A DNA stretch of 64,000 bases from Serendipita indica DSM 11827 (GCA_910890315.1 CAJVGD010000012.1:930001-994000); one strand, 5' to 3'; positions 15,017 to 27,118 are shown, numbered from the stretch's first letter. Numbers and translations are program-made. The notes: generated by a model not told the origin, from the letters alone.

Positions 15017-18000
15017 ATGTCCAAGCTCTTCTCCAGAACTAAGTCGGCGACGAGCATGGGCAGGAACGGGCCCAGCGGAGGCTCCGCTGGTGCGTACAGC
15101 GACACTGACGACTTTGGGAGAATAAGAGCGACAACATTCAAGCGTGGAAAGACGGACAGTCAGCTCGAGCGGTCTCGCCAGCGGACGCTCTCGAATCCAA
15201 ACCTCGTTCACGGTTCGTTAAACGGCCAAAACGCCTCTTACAGCACGTATATCGACAGATCAGAGTCTGCAAAGGATCTTCCTTCACTTCCAGATGGCTA
15301 CTTCCTCCCGACCAGTCTCACCGCACCCCCCGAAATCGCAGACGACCTCCATGAGCTTCGAGGCGGCGATACGAAGCAGGAATATGGTTACCTCGCAAGT
15401 GAGAGACACGTAATCCTCGGTCTGGATGAGGTTGTGCGACTCGTGGATGTCGTCGCTGAGGAACTCGGCCAGCGAGGTCCGTAGTCTGGAACCCAGCTTG
15501 CAGCTAATTAATCTACATAATCCCCAGGACTGACGACGCCTCTTTTGTTCTCTCCTTTGGCCATTGACATTCGACCGAATGTCATCAAAAAGCTCATCGC
15601 CGCCTTTCTCGCGACCTGCCCTCATCACCTTGCGCTCTCTTCCACCGAGCAACGGTGGCGTGAAGAGGCGACCTTTGCTGGTCCCCACGAGCTTGCCATG
15701 TTCCTCCGTTGGGGATTGGCACGCATCGTTCGGCTCGAACGCGGCGTAGAGGTCCGAGGCTTTGTCAAGTGGGAAGAATACGTGATCTGGAGACAGGAAG
15801 AACACGGTACAGTTGATTTCATCTTCACCCCGATGCCAGACTCCTCTGATGTTGCTTGGGCAGCACACGGTTATGATCCCTCCCATTTCGCGCGCTTCGT
15901 TCAGAGTCTCGAAAAGCCGGTCCGCGCATTGTGCAACTCACTCTTTAATCTCCTGAGTCGTCTCGCCGCACACGCAACCTCGTCTGGCTTAACGCCCATC
16001 CAACTGGCTTCTTTCTTTGGTCCCGTCATCTTTGGCCTCGGCAACCCTTCCCTTCCTTTCAATCACACCTATGCCGCATATCTGAGAGCATCACATGCCA
16101 CGGAACACTTGCTGCTTGCCTTTATTCGCTGGCAAGAGGCCCAAACCCAGTTAAAGGGTGCCATGCCTGTTCGACTCAAGGACTGGGTCAGAGGCTATCC
16201 GTCCATGATCCCTGACATGACTCGTATAGAAAAACCGCGTCGTGGTGCGAAATTGACTCGGCTTGCGCCTGTGAGACGCAATGTCCGTCTTTACTCGCCA
16301 GACCTTGTCAAGAACGCTGCATCCTGGGCATCGGCAAAGGGAGATTTCCAGTCTTCCAAGGAGTGGTCTCGTGTCGCTCCTCAGTTTCTCAAACTCCAAC
16401 CGAAATATTCGGACAACTATAGAAAGTATATCAACGTCCCGCCGGGCTTTGCCCCGGACTTGGGACTCGGGACCAATGCCTTGGAGCTCAACCGAACGCC
16501 GGATGAAGAGGGGAAAGAGTTGGGCCTCCTAGGATTAGACACCCAAGAGGACGACCGGTTCCGGAGTCTGACGGACATGCGATGGGGGACCTTCGAGAGC
16601 TTTGGTTTCTCTGAAACCGATCAGAACAAACTCGCTTTCGATCTGACTGAGAGCGCGCGCAAGGTCCGTAGAGGCAAAGCCGCGGGGACCTACGCTCACT
16701 GCATCAATAGGCGCGAGCAGAGAAGCGAGAGACGCTCTCTTGGAATGACTTTTCTAGCGCCGGATTCTCACGCACCGATGAGCCGTTATCTGCAACCCTT
16801 CAGTTTTCTACACCCGTCTCATCGAGTATCAACTCGTGGGCTTCTCAATCAGCCGAGATTCACCGCAAGCTCAAGAAGGCACAAAAGTCTCTACCACCCT
16901 TTGGTTGGGACACCGCACCTGTGCTTGGTCGCGAGGAAATGGTTGAAGAGGGTTTCCTGGAGGTTTTCGCTTCGCTCGTCTACGGGAGTGGCTGGATGGA
17001 CAGAACGGAGCATACTTTCAGAGAATGCAATTGGGCACTGGTGCGTAAATTAGCCGCTGCAGAAACAAAGGACCGTCTCTCAAGCTTGAAATAGGTCGAG
17101 TTCAAGGCTATGCCAACCCAGCGTCCTTCGACCCCACCAAGTGGTGACCCACGTACTTCCACTATCCTCTTTCTATTCGAGGAGTTTGTGCCACAAGAGT
17201 ACCGCGATCAATTGGCAGCACCCAAGAAGAAGGGCATCTTTGCGCCGACTTCGCTGCTTGTGGCCACTCTGAATCCAAAATCCAAGCAATGGAAGCCAGC
17301 ACCCACACTAAACGGGAAACCATACGTGGTAGGGAACACACCGACTATTCCGAAGAACACATCGAACAGAGAGGCGGAGTTTGAAAATATGCTTAAGAGC
17401 TCCCATGCCACCACCAAGGTATCACTCACTCGAGGCGTCAGCACTCGTGACCACCCGATTCCGACGCCTCTGACTAGTCATACTCCTCTACCTGACAACG
17501 ATATTCCACCGGTCCCGCCCGTTCCATCTCTCCCAGCCAACTCGCCCACGAAGCCGAAGAACAGATTCAAGATCAAAAAACGCAGTGGTATGCAACCAGC
17601 AGAATATGATGAGATGGATTTTGAGACGAGGGAGGCCTCTGATTCGGACTCGGATGGTTCTCCCCTTGGTCGTTCGAACGGTGCAGGGAATAATAAGCGC
17701 CTGTCCAGGGACGATGCCTGGATCGACATCTTGGTCGCTGACACTGGGCGACGCCGTATGCCAGGCCAAGAGGTTGAGCCAGGAGGACCCAGGAGGCGGG
17801 CTATTAATAACAATAGGAGTGATCCAGAACTCGCCCGCGAGGAAATAACCTCAGTTCTCGCTGGTGTTCCTCCTCCAGATGATGATTATCCCTTCAACGG
17901 TCACCATCAAGGCTATAGCCACGTTCGAGAGCCGACAGAGGAGCCTATACTTGATCCTGAACCCTATCCATACTCCAACCAGCTGCAAGGACGTCGGTCC

Positions 18001-18552
18001 TTGGACTCGGATGAGTACACCAACGACGGACCGGTCATTCGAGTCCAATCACCTTCCACCCTCGCCTCTCCTCGCCACGATCAGAGGTGGCCTCAGCATG
18101 TTCGGGATTCTGTCGACTCACACGACTTTGAGCCGATGCCACAGACACTCTCACAAGAAGTTGAAATACCTTCTTTCATCGATGCAGAGCGCAACTATAG
18201 TCAAGAGCTTATACCACCACAGCCAACCTCTGCTACACTCCCTCCTTCGCCCTCCCATAACCAGCAGGGTCTCCCAGAGTCGAGCCCTGGTAGAAAGGGG
18301 AATGTCGGCGCTCTCGTCGACATGTACCAGCAGAAGACATCCCCCGCACCGTCGCGACTGCCTGTCAGGACGGCAAGCTTGGACAATCCAAAAACCGCTT
18401 CGGCCCAGCCACAACCTACCCCAGTCGCTCCCGAACCAGAACCAGAGGTGGTGCCCGCTGCTCTAGATCTTCCGGTCGGACGGATTAGTCCAGGTCGGTA
18501 TGTTCACGGAGCACCATTACACAACGTAATGGAAGAAGAAGAAGAAGACTAG
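15017..18552 (+). CDS. Msb1/Mug8-domain polarity protein
   Basis: The protein has the Msb1/Mug8 domain (related to RhoGAP folds) known from yeast Msb1, a multicopy suppressor of polarity mutants including cdc24 and cdc42, and fission yeast Mug8. Recognisable parts are LFSPLAIDIRPNVIKKLI, FAGPHELAMFLRWGLARI, LARLSSFFGPVIFGLG-like text (TPIQLASFFGPVIFG), and after an intron PPFGWDTAPVLGREEMVEE, VFASLVYGSGWMDRTEHTF and FRECNWALVEFKAM. The C-terminal half is a long disordered tail with proline clusters (IPPVPPVPSLP, EPEPEVVPAA) ending in an acidic run. Introns lie near 15480-15529, 16663-16711 and 17041-17095. The total is roughly 1100 residues. Its closeness to CDC42 fits its presumed pathway. 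Confidence 0.85.
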
Positions 18553-18985
18553 GCTCCCAAACGTTTGCCGGATTGCTCGAGTGCCAATTGACTCTGGTTC
18601 GAGCGACTATATTTTGTTCTATCCGTACATCCAGTTTCCTACTCAGTGTGAGATACCCATTCCGACCCCCCGATATTCACCTTAACTCTCTAACCTGTAC
18701 CTCCCCCTTTGATGGGAGTGTGCAGCCCGCGCGATCGTTACATGATAGTTGGTTGCTCCCCATTATTTTCCCCCTGGAATATGTCGTACAGTCTTGTTGC
18801 ATATGACACTCTTATTCCTTGCTTTTATGCGATGAGTCGTCTGCCTTGAGGCGTGTGTATACCACCTTTATCCTGGAAGAGTGTAAGACGTCCGATGAGT
18901 TAAAAGACGATTACTATCCTCAAGGTTGTGTCAACTAGACGGAGCACGAGATGAGTGGCCAGACGCCTTGAACCCGACCACAACG
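18553..18985 (+). other. Intergenic region, no gene seen
   Basis: This is the 3' end of the Msb1/Mug8 gene and promoter of the BAR protein. It is pyrimidine-rich in places and has a short open frame that shows no coding features. Confidence 0.4.
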
Positions 18986-20403
18986 ATGGACGGATGGCAC
19001 AAGATCTCTACGAGCCTCTCTGGCATCAACTTTAACTCTGCCACCAAAGTCTTCAACTCTTCTCTGCAGGCGACGCGGTAAATCAGGTGTTTGGATACGC
19101 GCCAGAGACGACTCACGCGCAGATTAGGGAGCGGCTTGGTCAAATTCCCGCAGATGATATCACAGAGCTTCCACAAGGTCTATATGCAGCCTTTGCAAAT
19201 ACATGGCTGACCATTATCACAGAATACAAAGACCTGGAGGCTCGGGTTGACGCTCTGCGAAACACGCATCTCAGGCTTCTTAGGTGCAGTCATTCTACCA
19301 AGCGTATTCATCATCTAGCTTACGTCGCTCCTCTTGCTTCAGGATCGCAGGCGTGTACAAGACCAACTACGACTACCCCAGTGAAGTCGGTGTTAATTAC
19401 GCCGCCCCATGTACCTAGCTAATCCAACGACGTAGATCCAAGAATCGCTCGTCGAAATGTCGTCCAACGTTGCCCATAATGTGACCTCATTCGCAGCCGC
19501 AAACCTCAAGGGAACCAACATTCCTGTCCCATCCGTGACGCCTGCCGTCAAACCTCAACCAAAGACGCTTCCACATGCGCTGAGCCGAGCTGCACTCTCT
19601 GGGGCGGCCGACCTGGGTCCGGATCTGCGACTAGGAAAAGCACTGGATCTCTATGGCAATGCGATGGCAAAGGCGAGTCATACCGGTGTACGAAAATACA
19701 CCCCCTCTCTTATAATTTATGTTTCAGGTGGGAGAAGCTCGTATCGACCAGGACAGCGCCATCATCGAACGGTTCGTGCAGCCATGGCAAGTCACCCTGT
19801 CTTCGTCCATCACTGTCGCCATGAAAGCGAGGGCTGCCGTCAGGGCCTCTCGTTTGGAGTTGGACTCCGCTAAGCAGACGTATGTGTCATAGGAAACCCC
19901 ACTTCTCACTGATCCTGTCCGCAGTTTGAAGAGTGCCGGGCCAGCCAGACAGGAACAAGCACGGTATATATCAAGCATGGAACCACGTGTTCCCGACTGA
20001 CCGGATGGTTTAGGCTCGAAGTTGAGAATGCAGAAGATGACCTTGTCCAAAAAACGGAAGTTGCAATCACGCTCATGAAAACTGTCCTCGATAACGTGGG
20101 TTATTAATCTTTTGTTCTGCACCAGCGCTTCCACTCATGGCGCCCACCATAGCCCGAACCTCTCAAAAATCTCAATGAGTTGATTAAGACTCAGGTTCGC
20201 TATTAGCCCATCGTTCAGTTTAACTATGCTCATTGTCCTCTCCTAGCTTGTTTTCTTTGCAGCTGCGGCAGAGGCATTGTCCACGGTCCAAGCGGATGTA
20301 GAGGAGCTGAGCATTGCCGCTGAAGGCGAATATAGGTATTAGTCCAGATCCTTTTCCTGGTCATTTTCTTATTGCTATTGCTAGAAAGTCCCGCGATCAC
20401 TGA
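18986..20403 (+). CDS. BAR-domain protein of the Gvp36 type
   Basis: Gvp36-like BAR proteins bind and shape membranes in Golgi, endocytic and vacuolar traffic. The protein begins MDGWHKISTSLSGINF and, after removal of introns at 19078-19127 and 19178-19222, continues RERLGQIPADDITELPQEYK and DLEARVDALRNTHLRLLR, which is the diagnostic family start. Later parts are YDYPSEIQESLVEMS, HALSRAALSGAADLG, VGEARIDQDSAIIERFVQPW and RLELDSAKQTLKSAG, with heptad-like helices expected of a BAR dimer. The intron at 19673-19727 appears to start with GC (AAG|GCGAGT), since only this donor keeps the frame from NAMAK into VGEARID. At least eight introns are present. The open frame crossing 19087-19260 includes two introns and is misleading. 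Confidence 0.87.
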
Positions 20404-21029
20404 AGTACCGCTCTAAGCCGCGTCACGGTCCGAGACTGCTCTCGCTGGACCGGAGCAATGTGAATAATTCCCATGATCTTGGCTCTATATACTTTTTTAG
20501 CGCTGCTTCTAACGACTTTGGTGTCTAAAATCCGTCGGGCGTGGGCTGATCAGAGGCTGTGGCGGATTGGTGAGGTTGCTGCCGTCACTGACTTGGGACT
20601 ATTTCCCAGCTCCGATGAAGTGGCGTACATGGCCCGTGGCTCTGTTCGAAGTCTCCAGGCTTGCAACCTCGTGTAGATCAACAACAGCCGCCTGCGCTAG
20701 GCTTAACCCGCAACGGCTAACTTGGAGCCTCAAAGTGAATCCACCATCGGCTATCTCAGCGATTCTTACCGGTTATAGGGGCTCAGGCTGCTGACTGGTG
20801 CTGTGTAGACACATGGCAGCCTGTATTCAAGACGTTTTAGAGTACTTGGTGCAACCGGGAATCGGCAAACAGCCCATCGCTCTATGCCACGAGAGGGTGA
20901 GATTCATGACTTTTGGGCTGCATCGTTAGGTCCTTTTGTTGTCGCCTGTGCGTTTGTCATCTCCGGGACCACTCGCAGTGCTTCCGGTCCTTGGGTCTCC
21001 ATAAAAGGGGATTGCTTCTCAACAGCGAC
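20404..21029 (+). promoter_or_regulatory. Upstream region of the terpene synthase with TATA-like element
   Basis: This 0.6 kb separates the BAR gene from the terpene synthase. CATAAAAGG lies at 21000-21008, about 22 nt before the first in-frame ATG and 40 nt before the second. A 67-codon open frame at 20473-20676 has a hydrophobic start but no further support, and I do not call it a gene. Confidence 0.35.
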
Positions 21030-22152
21030 ATGACATCCACCCTCTCCATGTCATCTCAAGAACACAAGACCCTCAGAATCGCAATCCCAGTTCGTGACCT
21101 TTTGGCTCGACGGCTGTGGTATCACTATCTGACATTTCATCTACAGTCCATCCCCTTACAAGTCCAAATGTCTTCCTCGAATTCACCCACAACTCCACGT
21201 TCGGTCATTTCCTTCTTCCTGGCGGAGATGAGGTATCGAAGACCTTCTTACCCATCTCGCACCGCTCTCGAGCAAGACCTCCATGCTTACATCAGCGCGT
21301 GGCAACTGGACCCACAGCATCTGGATCCTCGTCGTACAGCTGCCATGATCACGCCCTCTGTGGCCATGGGAGACATGTCGTATCACGGTCACGACTATAG
21401 CACAAAGTTTCTCATATCGCTCTTCACATTCTTCATGATTTACATTGACGATCTCTCGGGTCGAAACCCGGCTCCCTTTGCCGTCTTTCAACAATACTAT
21501 GCGACGTCCAGAGCCCAGCTGGACCCAGTACTCGACCACTTTGCCTCTTGTCTTCGAGCAATGTGGGCCTTTTATGACACCTTTACCGCCAATGCGATTG
21601 TTTCGTCTGCACTCGAGTTTGTCAACGGATGCTACTTGGAGAGCCTTACCGTTGACATGAAGGTCAATCCGAACGCAGAGAGGTACCCTTACTTTCTGCG
21701 CAGCAAGACTGGAGTCGCCCAGGCATACGCTATGATGATCTTCCCCTTGTCTGCTCGGCTATCTCTGCTCGAGTATATCCAAGCTGCACCATCAATCAGC
21801 TTTTGGATAGACATCACCAACGACATTCTGTCCTTTCACAAGGAAGAGCTGGCGCAGGAAGTGGGCAATTATGTCCACCTTCGGGCTGCGGTGGAACGCA
21901 AGGCACCAGCCCAGATCCATCGCGACCTTGTGCAAGAGGCTCTAAAGGCGTCTGCTAATATTGAATCCACACTCAGCGGTAATGCCCTCAACGCCTGGCT
22001 TACGTTCAAGGTACGGCTGCTCTTACTGGAGTAAGTGCCAGGTTACTAAAGTGTCTTATCAGACAGGCTATATTACGTTTCATGTCACACAAGATCGCTA
22101 CAAACTCGGCGACATGTCACTGGGAGTCGTCCATCCGACTACCAGGAGTTGA
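21030..22152 (+). CDS. TRI5-type (trichodiene synthase family) sesquiterpene synthase
   Basis: The enzyme is a class I terpene cyclase expected to ionise farnesyl diphosphate and form a cyclic sesquiterpene. The metal-binding aspartates lie in MIYIDDLSG, and the second metal site (NSE/DTE type) is NDILSFHKEE about 125 residues later. The C-terminus has QDRYKLGDM, carrying the Arg-Tyr pair typical of the fold. Three exons (21030-21089, 21147-22010, 22063-22152) sum to 1014 nt, giving 337 residues. The first intron (57 nt) is stopless and a multiple of three, so an unspliced reading would insert 19 residues. The start could also be the in-frame ATG at 21048. No P450 or other tailoring gene is adjacent. 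The product is not predictable, and trichodiene itself should not be assumed. Confidence 0.85.
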
Positions 22153-22327
22153 GGGGTCGTCACCGAACACGTTTGAACTATTACACTAGCTTAAATAATC
22201 GCCCTAAATATTTTATAAATTATGGATATTGCTAATGAAGAGCTTGCCAGTCCTCTGTTCTCGTGCTTGGGCATGCGTCAGGTTGAGCCAACTTGTTGAA
22301 CTCGAACGTCGACATTCTTTGGACACG

Positions 22328-23670
22328 ATGGCGACTAGAAACTCGAACAGCTCTGCTACCGGTGATAAAGACAGTTATCGTGGAATAAACCGTTTGTCCG
22401 CCGCCATCTACGACGACGAGAGACGCTCACAGCCAATTGGCCCTTGTAGCTGCGCACTCCACTGCCTCTATCTCGTTGATTCCAAAGGATTCGGATGAAC
22501 CTCCTCGTGTGTTCTCCTCGTCAGTCAACACGATCACCATTGGCCGGTACACCGTCGATGGAAAGACAGACAGCGCTGCCGCCCAGAGTACCTACTGTAA
22601 GCGCTCTTCAACTCATGCCGGATTCCCATGTCATTGAGCCTTCTACAGTGACAACGTGTCCCGTCGTATCTCGGACACATGCTACGATTCGATGGCTCCA
22701 TACAGGAGATGTGAGTGGTCTACTCTCTATAGGTTCATTATTCCTCTCTTTATGCTAATTCTCGCCTCGAGGTCGTTATCGCGGACTCGGAGAGCCATCA
22801 TGGCACCTATATCAACGATTCCCTCGCGAGGTTGACCCCCGGTCAAGCATACAAGCTTCAAGATGATGATATCATCTCCTTTGGCAAAGGAATCTTCAAG
22901 GATGGCAACTTTCACCCGCCGCATACGGTTCTCGTTCGCTTCAACGCGCCGCCGAGCTCTCCTACAAAGAGCCGCAGGTGAGATTAGCCGCCTTTCTGTT
23001 TAAGGCAAGGCCATTTACTTTCATAGCGGTACATATGGTCTTACATCAAGAGCTGACCCGACTCGCTTGTCCAGCATAGGATCTCCTCAAAGTGAGGTCA
23101 CAGATAGACAGGCCGAGAGAATCAGGGTACTTGATTCCTTTAATTATTTACACCACATTAACACTGTCTAGACTGAGGTTCAACGCCTCGGACGACGAAG
23201 AGAGGCAGCGTCAAGACATAAACGCCAATTACACGACGTGTCTGCCCGACTAGAATATCTTGAAAAGGTCTATTAATTTCCTCTGAGATTTTCTTTTTTT
23301 GCTCATTCTCGATCAGTCGGCCATGGACAAGGCATCTCCACAAGATGTCGATGTCCGGTTGCGCGCTCTAGAGCGACATTACGAGAGCCTTTTGGAGAAA
23401 CTGACAAACATCGAACAGAGTACGCACATGCAACCGAATCTTCGTCGCTGACACTTGCAAACAGGCTTGCGAACACCTGATCAGGATAACGGCTCGATTA
23501 CATCTGAACGTCGTCGAAAACACAAGCAATCAGACGATGGAGAGGAAACCGACGATGATGAACCGGCTGTCGCCCCCAAGGCAGCAGCATCAACCTCTTC
23601 GACCCTAGGCACTGTCGCAATGGTCCTCGCAGGAGTGGCAGTAACTTACACAGCCCTAGCGATGAGTTAG
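22328..23670 (+). CDS. FHA-domain, coiled-coil, tail-anchored protein (SLMAP/Far10-like architecture)
   Basis: An FHA phosphothreonine-reading domain is visible: NTITIGRYTVDG, then VVSRTHATIRWL and ADSESHHGTYINDSL, which carry the conserved Gly-Arg, Ser-Arg-x-His and His-Gly-Thr-x-Asn positions. Helical, charged segments follow (TEVQRLGRRREAASRHKRQL; VRLRALERHYESLLEKLTNI). The C-terminus is a single hydrophobic stretch (TLGTVAMVLAGVAVTYTALAMS) with nothing after it, so a tail anchor in ER, nuclear or mitochondrial membrane is expected. FHA plus coiled coil plus tail anchor is the plan of SLMAP and fungal Far9/Far10/PRO45, members of the STRIPAK complex; this protein is clearly shorter than those. 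The first exon is uncertain because the ATG at 22328 and the FHA exon are in different frames and I could not place the joining intron. Confidence 0.75.
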
Positions 23671-23762
23671 GATGTTTGCTCAGATTCCTTGTATGTATTT
23701 GCACTTGTACGATACGTTCACTACTCGATGCCGTCTCCTGTGAATGCGTTGCTCCACACTTG

Positions 23763-25834
23763 TCATGGGGGAGGACTGGTTTTAATATGGACGCTCTTCG
23801 CCCTAGTGACTTGATCAAAGCCTATATTCGAGGTATAAACGTGTTACCAGTCGAATACGGCTACGTACCATACTTGCTGAGACTGATCCCTCTGCCACTA
23901 TGCTTGACTCCAGTCCACGCAAGCGCCGGATCAAGGTAGTCACAGCGATTGCTAAACACGGTGCCCGCATCAATCTTGTCAACGAGCGATTCGAATGCGG
24001 CTTCATCCGTCGTCCAGACAGAGGCGGTAAGACCGTACTTGGAGTCATTCATCAACTGGACAGCTTCTTCGTCCCCAGATACCTGTTCTGGCTAAGACTC
24101 AAGCGCACCCCGGTAGGTGAGATGTTTACCTTCATGATCGGTGCAATGGGCCCGAAGGTTTCTTCAGTGACAACATCCATTGCTAGGAACTGTGAGTAAT
24201 GAACAACAGTAGGATGGAATTACTTGCTATGGTCGACATCAATCAGCACCTGAGGCGCAACATAGGCCGAGTCCCTGCAAGAGAATTGAGGCCATGAACT
24301 ATAACGAGTGACTTTACTTGCTCGCTCTTCGCTACCGGGAACAACTCCTCGGGTATCAGGGGTTTGGCCCCAGCAGCCACTGCGTAAGTCAGTCCAACCT
24401 TGGATATTCTACCGTTTCGCTCACCGGCACGCTGCACCTGATCCCTGATTCGTTTTGCACTGGCTACACTCACGACCGGACCTAGACTGATACCGCTCTC
24501 CGTGGGGTCGCCAAGTTTGTACGTCTTTGACAAGTCAGCCACAACGTCAGAGTCAACTCTATCCAAGTACCTTGACAAGGTCTACAAACTTGCGGGTGAA
24601 CTCGTCAAATATTGCCTCGTGAACATAGATGCGCTAGTCGACGGAGACAAGAGTCAGTTTAATATCGTTGAATCTCCGCAATCTCACCGACCTCGACAGC
24701 ACAGCAACTATCAACCTGTCAAAAATTCAAATCCTTAGTGAAGAGGGCAACTTACCTTTGACCCGAGTTGAAGAGAGCGCCATCCACCAATTCTGCCACT
24801 GCATAATCCACATTGGCGTCTGCACGAACGTATGCAGGATCCTTTCCACCAAGCTACAAAATTGGTTTAGCGGATATGACTCTTGTCTCAGCATTCTGAC
24901 CTCTAGCCCAACAGTCTTAAAGTCGCCTGATGCGGCAGCCGCCTGGTCAATATCTCTTCCCCCAGATACCTTGTGAGTAGTCAGTACCGAGGTAGGTAAT
25001 CAAACGCGACGCACGCTTCCGGTAAAGCTGATGTACTTAACCGAAGGATGCCGGCAAGCGTACTTTACGAGTTCAGGTGAGAGGTGAACCACTTGCAACA
25101 CGTTTTCGGGCAGTCCTGCTCTTTGAAATGCCTCTGAGATTCGTTCTGCAGTAAGCTGGATCCGTAATCAGAGGATGCTTCCACAGGATTTGGGACTGAC
25201 GGGTGTCTGAGGTGATGGCTTCAAAAGAGCGGTATTGCCTGGGATTATGAGCTCCTGCGCCATTCTTCATGATACAGAACTTACCTGCAAGCAAAGCGGG
25301 TATCAAAGAGTTGACAGTAGTCAGATAGGGATAGCTGCAAGACTGTGAGTCCCAGCCAGATGGCAATCAAGATACGTACTTCCAGGGTACAATCAGAAAC
25401 GCGACTCCGTAAGGAACACGGCGAATGTATCGACGAAACCCAGGCTTATCAGATTCAGTCAGAGGAATGTCTTGCAGGCAGGATTCTGCGATGGATAGCA
25501 GGTAATTCGCTCGATCTACGAAGCCTCTGAGTTCTCCAGGGGTTTGTGAAAGTGGTCTATGCATCCATCAGCCTAGATCGTACAAAGCACTGTGCTACAG
25601 CTACCTTCCCATTTGGATAGTCAGTTCCTTTGCGATCACATCCTCCATCTTCTTCATCTCGTCCAGAAATTTCTTGCAGATCGCCAGGCGCTCTGACAAC
25701 GCTGTTTTGCTCCACGAGTTTTGTGCATCAGCTGCTGCAGCGATTATGGCATTAAGTTCATCCTCCGACGGATATTCTCTCGTCACGAAGGGTTTTTGCG
25801 AATGAGGAATAATTGTCGTTTGAGAGCTGGCCAT
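23763..25834 (-). CDS. Aldehyde dehydrogenase family protein
   Basis: The enzyme should oxidise an aldehyde to the acid with NAD(P)+. From the start at 25834 it reads SEDELNAIIAAAADAQNSW, then RRVPYGVAFLIVPWNYPYLT, AGNTALLKPSPQTP, HPSVKYISFTGS, GLELGGKDPAYVRADA (general-base glutamate region), LFNSGQSCCAVERIYVHE (catalytic cysteine), TEETFGPIAP and GVKHSGRGISLSKYGFDQ. All catalytic positions appear present. At least ten short introns occur. The stop is TGA at 23763-23765, 93 nt from the convergent FHA gene. The SGQSCCAVER form resembles a fungal subgroup whose substrates are poorly known, so the substrate is not stated. Confidence 0.92.
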
Positions 25835-25912
25835 AATGAAGTTGGAGCCAAGACGCGTTCAAGAGCAGTACAGGTCATACAGGTAAAGCTACTTTAGTAA
25901 TGTCCGAACAAA

Positions 25913-27118
25913 TTAGGTCACGTCAGATGTGTTATTCTGCTCTCCGTCGGTTTGCTTCTCTGTATCCTCTTCTTCACCGTTTTCTACCGCGGCGTGTCCA
26001 GAGCTCCCATACCCTGGCCAGTAATAGCCACCCATATATGCCCCGTAGTTTGATCCATCCTGAGCAGCGTCCTCAGAGCCGGATCCTACAGGATACTGCA
26101 TGTATGGGTATGCATGTCCACCATATGGATAACCAGGATAAGACGGGTAGCCATACGCATCCGCTGGGTATTGAGACACGTCAGATTCGGATTGAGAAGC
26201 CGCCCGCTGTGAGCGAGGCTTTTTGGGCTTTTTGGGTGCGGAGGTGGACGAGTAGGGGTCAAATCGGCGTCCGGTCTTTTCTGTTCCTCGTAAGACACCC
26301 GAAAGCTCTGGGTCGTCTGCTTCCCCTCTGTAGCGAGGTATTCCGTCTGGACCTACTTCCACGCGGGGAGGCTGCCTGAAGTGCGTCTTGTCGAGGTATT
26401 CGGGACTAATCTCGAGGGTCGCTAGCTCTGGAAGGGAAGAAGGGGATCGTAGACGGCCATTTTCGACATCTGCAACTCGATAATACGAGATGAGATGCTG
26501 AGAGACACCACCGATTGTCAGGGAAAAGGTCTAGAGGCAGGAGTGAATAGTGATATAGAATCGCGGCAGCAACAGACCTTTTTAATCATGCCATCCACCT
26601 TGAACTTGTGACTGTTGGTCAGGCTACCTAACAACAGTCTTTCCCTATGCTTGTCTAGTCCTTGTGTGAGCGCTTGTGCCGTATTGACCTTTGCCTGTTT
26701 CGGGACGCCCTCGGAGTCGCCAGCGTCCTGCTCAGCCTTTGAACGGTTGTTTCCGCGTTTTTCTGTTTCTCTGTACAGCTATAGGACCGCCATGTCAGCG
26801 CACGGGACAAAGTTGGATAGAGCGACGAACGAGAAAGTTGCCTAAGATGCGCGAGGGCGACCAGATGAAGCCGTCTGTCCAGCGCTTGATGCCTGATTCG
26901 TCCTCGTCAAAGACGAATACAGAACCGGACGTGATCATCTTGCGTTCCGAGTCGACGAGCCTGCGGGTAACACGAGGAATGAGTCCGCGACGAGCAGCTT
27001 CGAGAATGAGGAGAGCGTCGCCCGTCGTCTCGATCCATCCACTCCAGGGAGGCTCAGGCCATGCGGGACTCTCGTTTTCTGCCGGCGAAGCTACCTGGTC
27101 CTCTGCGGGGCTGGCCAT
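25913..27118 (-). CDS. Gti1/Pac2 (WOPR) family transcription regulator
   Basis: WOPR proteins (Wor1, Ryp1, Sge1, Ros1) are DNA-binding master regulators of morphology, sporulation and virulence in fungi. The first WOPR half is WSGWIETTGDALLILEAARR, GLIPRVTRRLVDSERKMITS, SGSVFVFDEDESGIKRWTDG and FIWSPSRILGNFLLYRE. A non-conserved linker follows (ETEKRGNNRSKAEQDAGDSE). The second half is GSLTNSHKFKVDGMIKKTFS with LTIGGVSQHLISYYRVAD. The tail is rich in Tyr, Pro and Gly (YGYPSYPGYPYGGHAYPYMQ), as in other members. The stop lies 78 nt upstream of the aldehyde dehydrogenase start on the same strand. Which developmental step it controls here cannot be read from sequence. Confidence 0.92.

Noticed and set aside
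14612-15211. 199-codon open frame on the minus strand
   Set aside because: It is antisense to the 3' part of EFM7 and the first Msb1/Mug8 exon, without motifs.
15284-15886. 200-codon open frame on the minus strand
   Set aside because: It lies opposite well-conserved Msb1/Mug8 exons and reads as an antisense shadow.
19087-19422. 111-codon open frame in the BAR-protein gene
   Set aside because: It reads through two introns; the spliced version restores the family sequence RERLGQIPADDITELPQEYK.
20473-20676. 67-codon open frame with a hydrophobic start, possible small secreted protein
   Set aside because: The composition after the hydrophobic start is not coding-like, and it lies where the BAR gene 3' end and terpene synthase promoter are expected.
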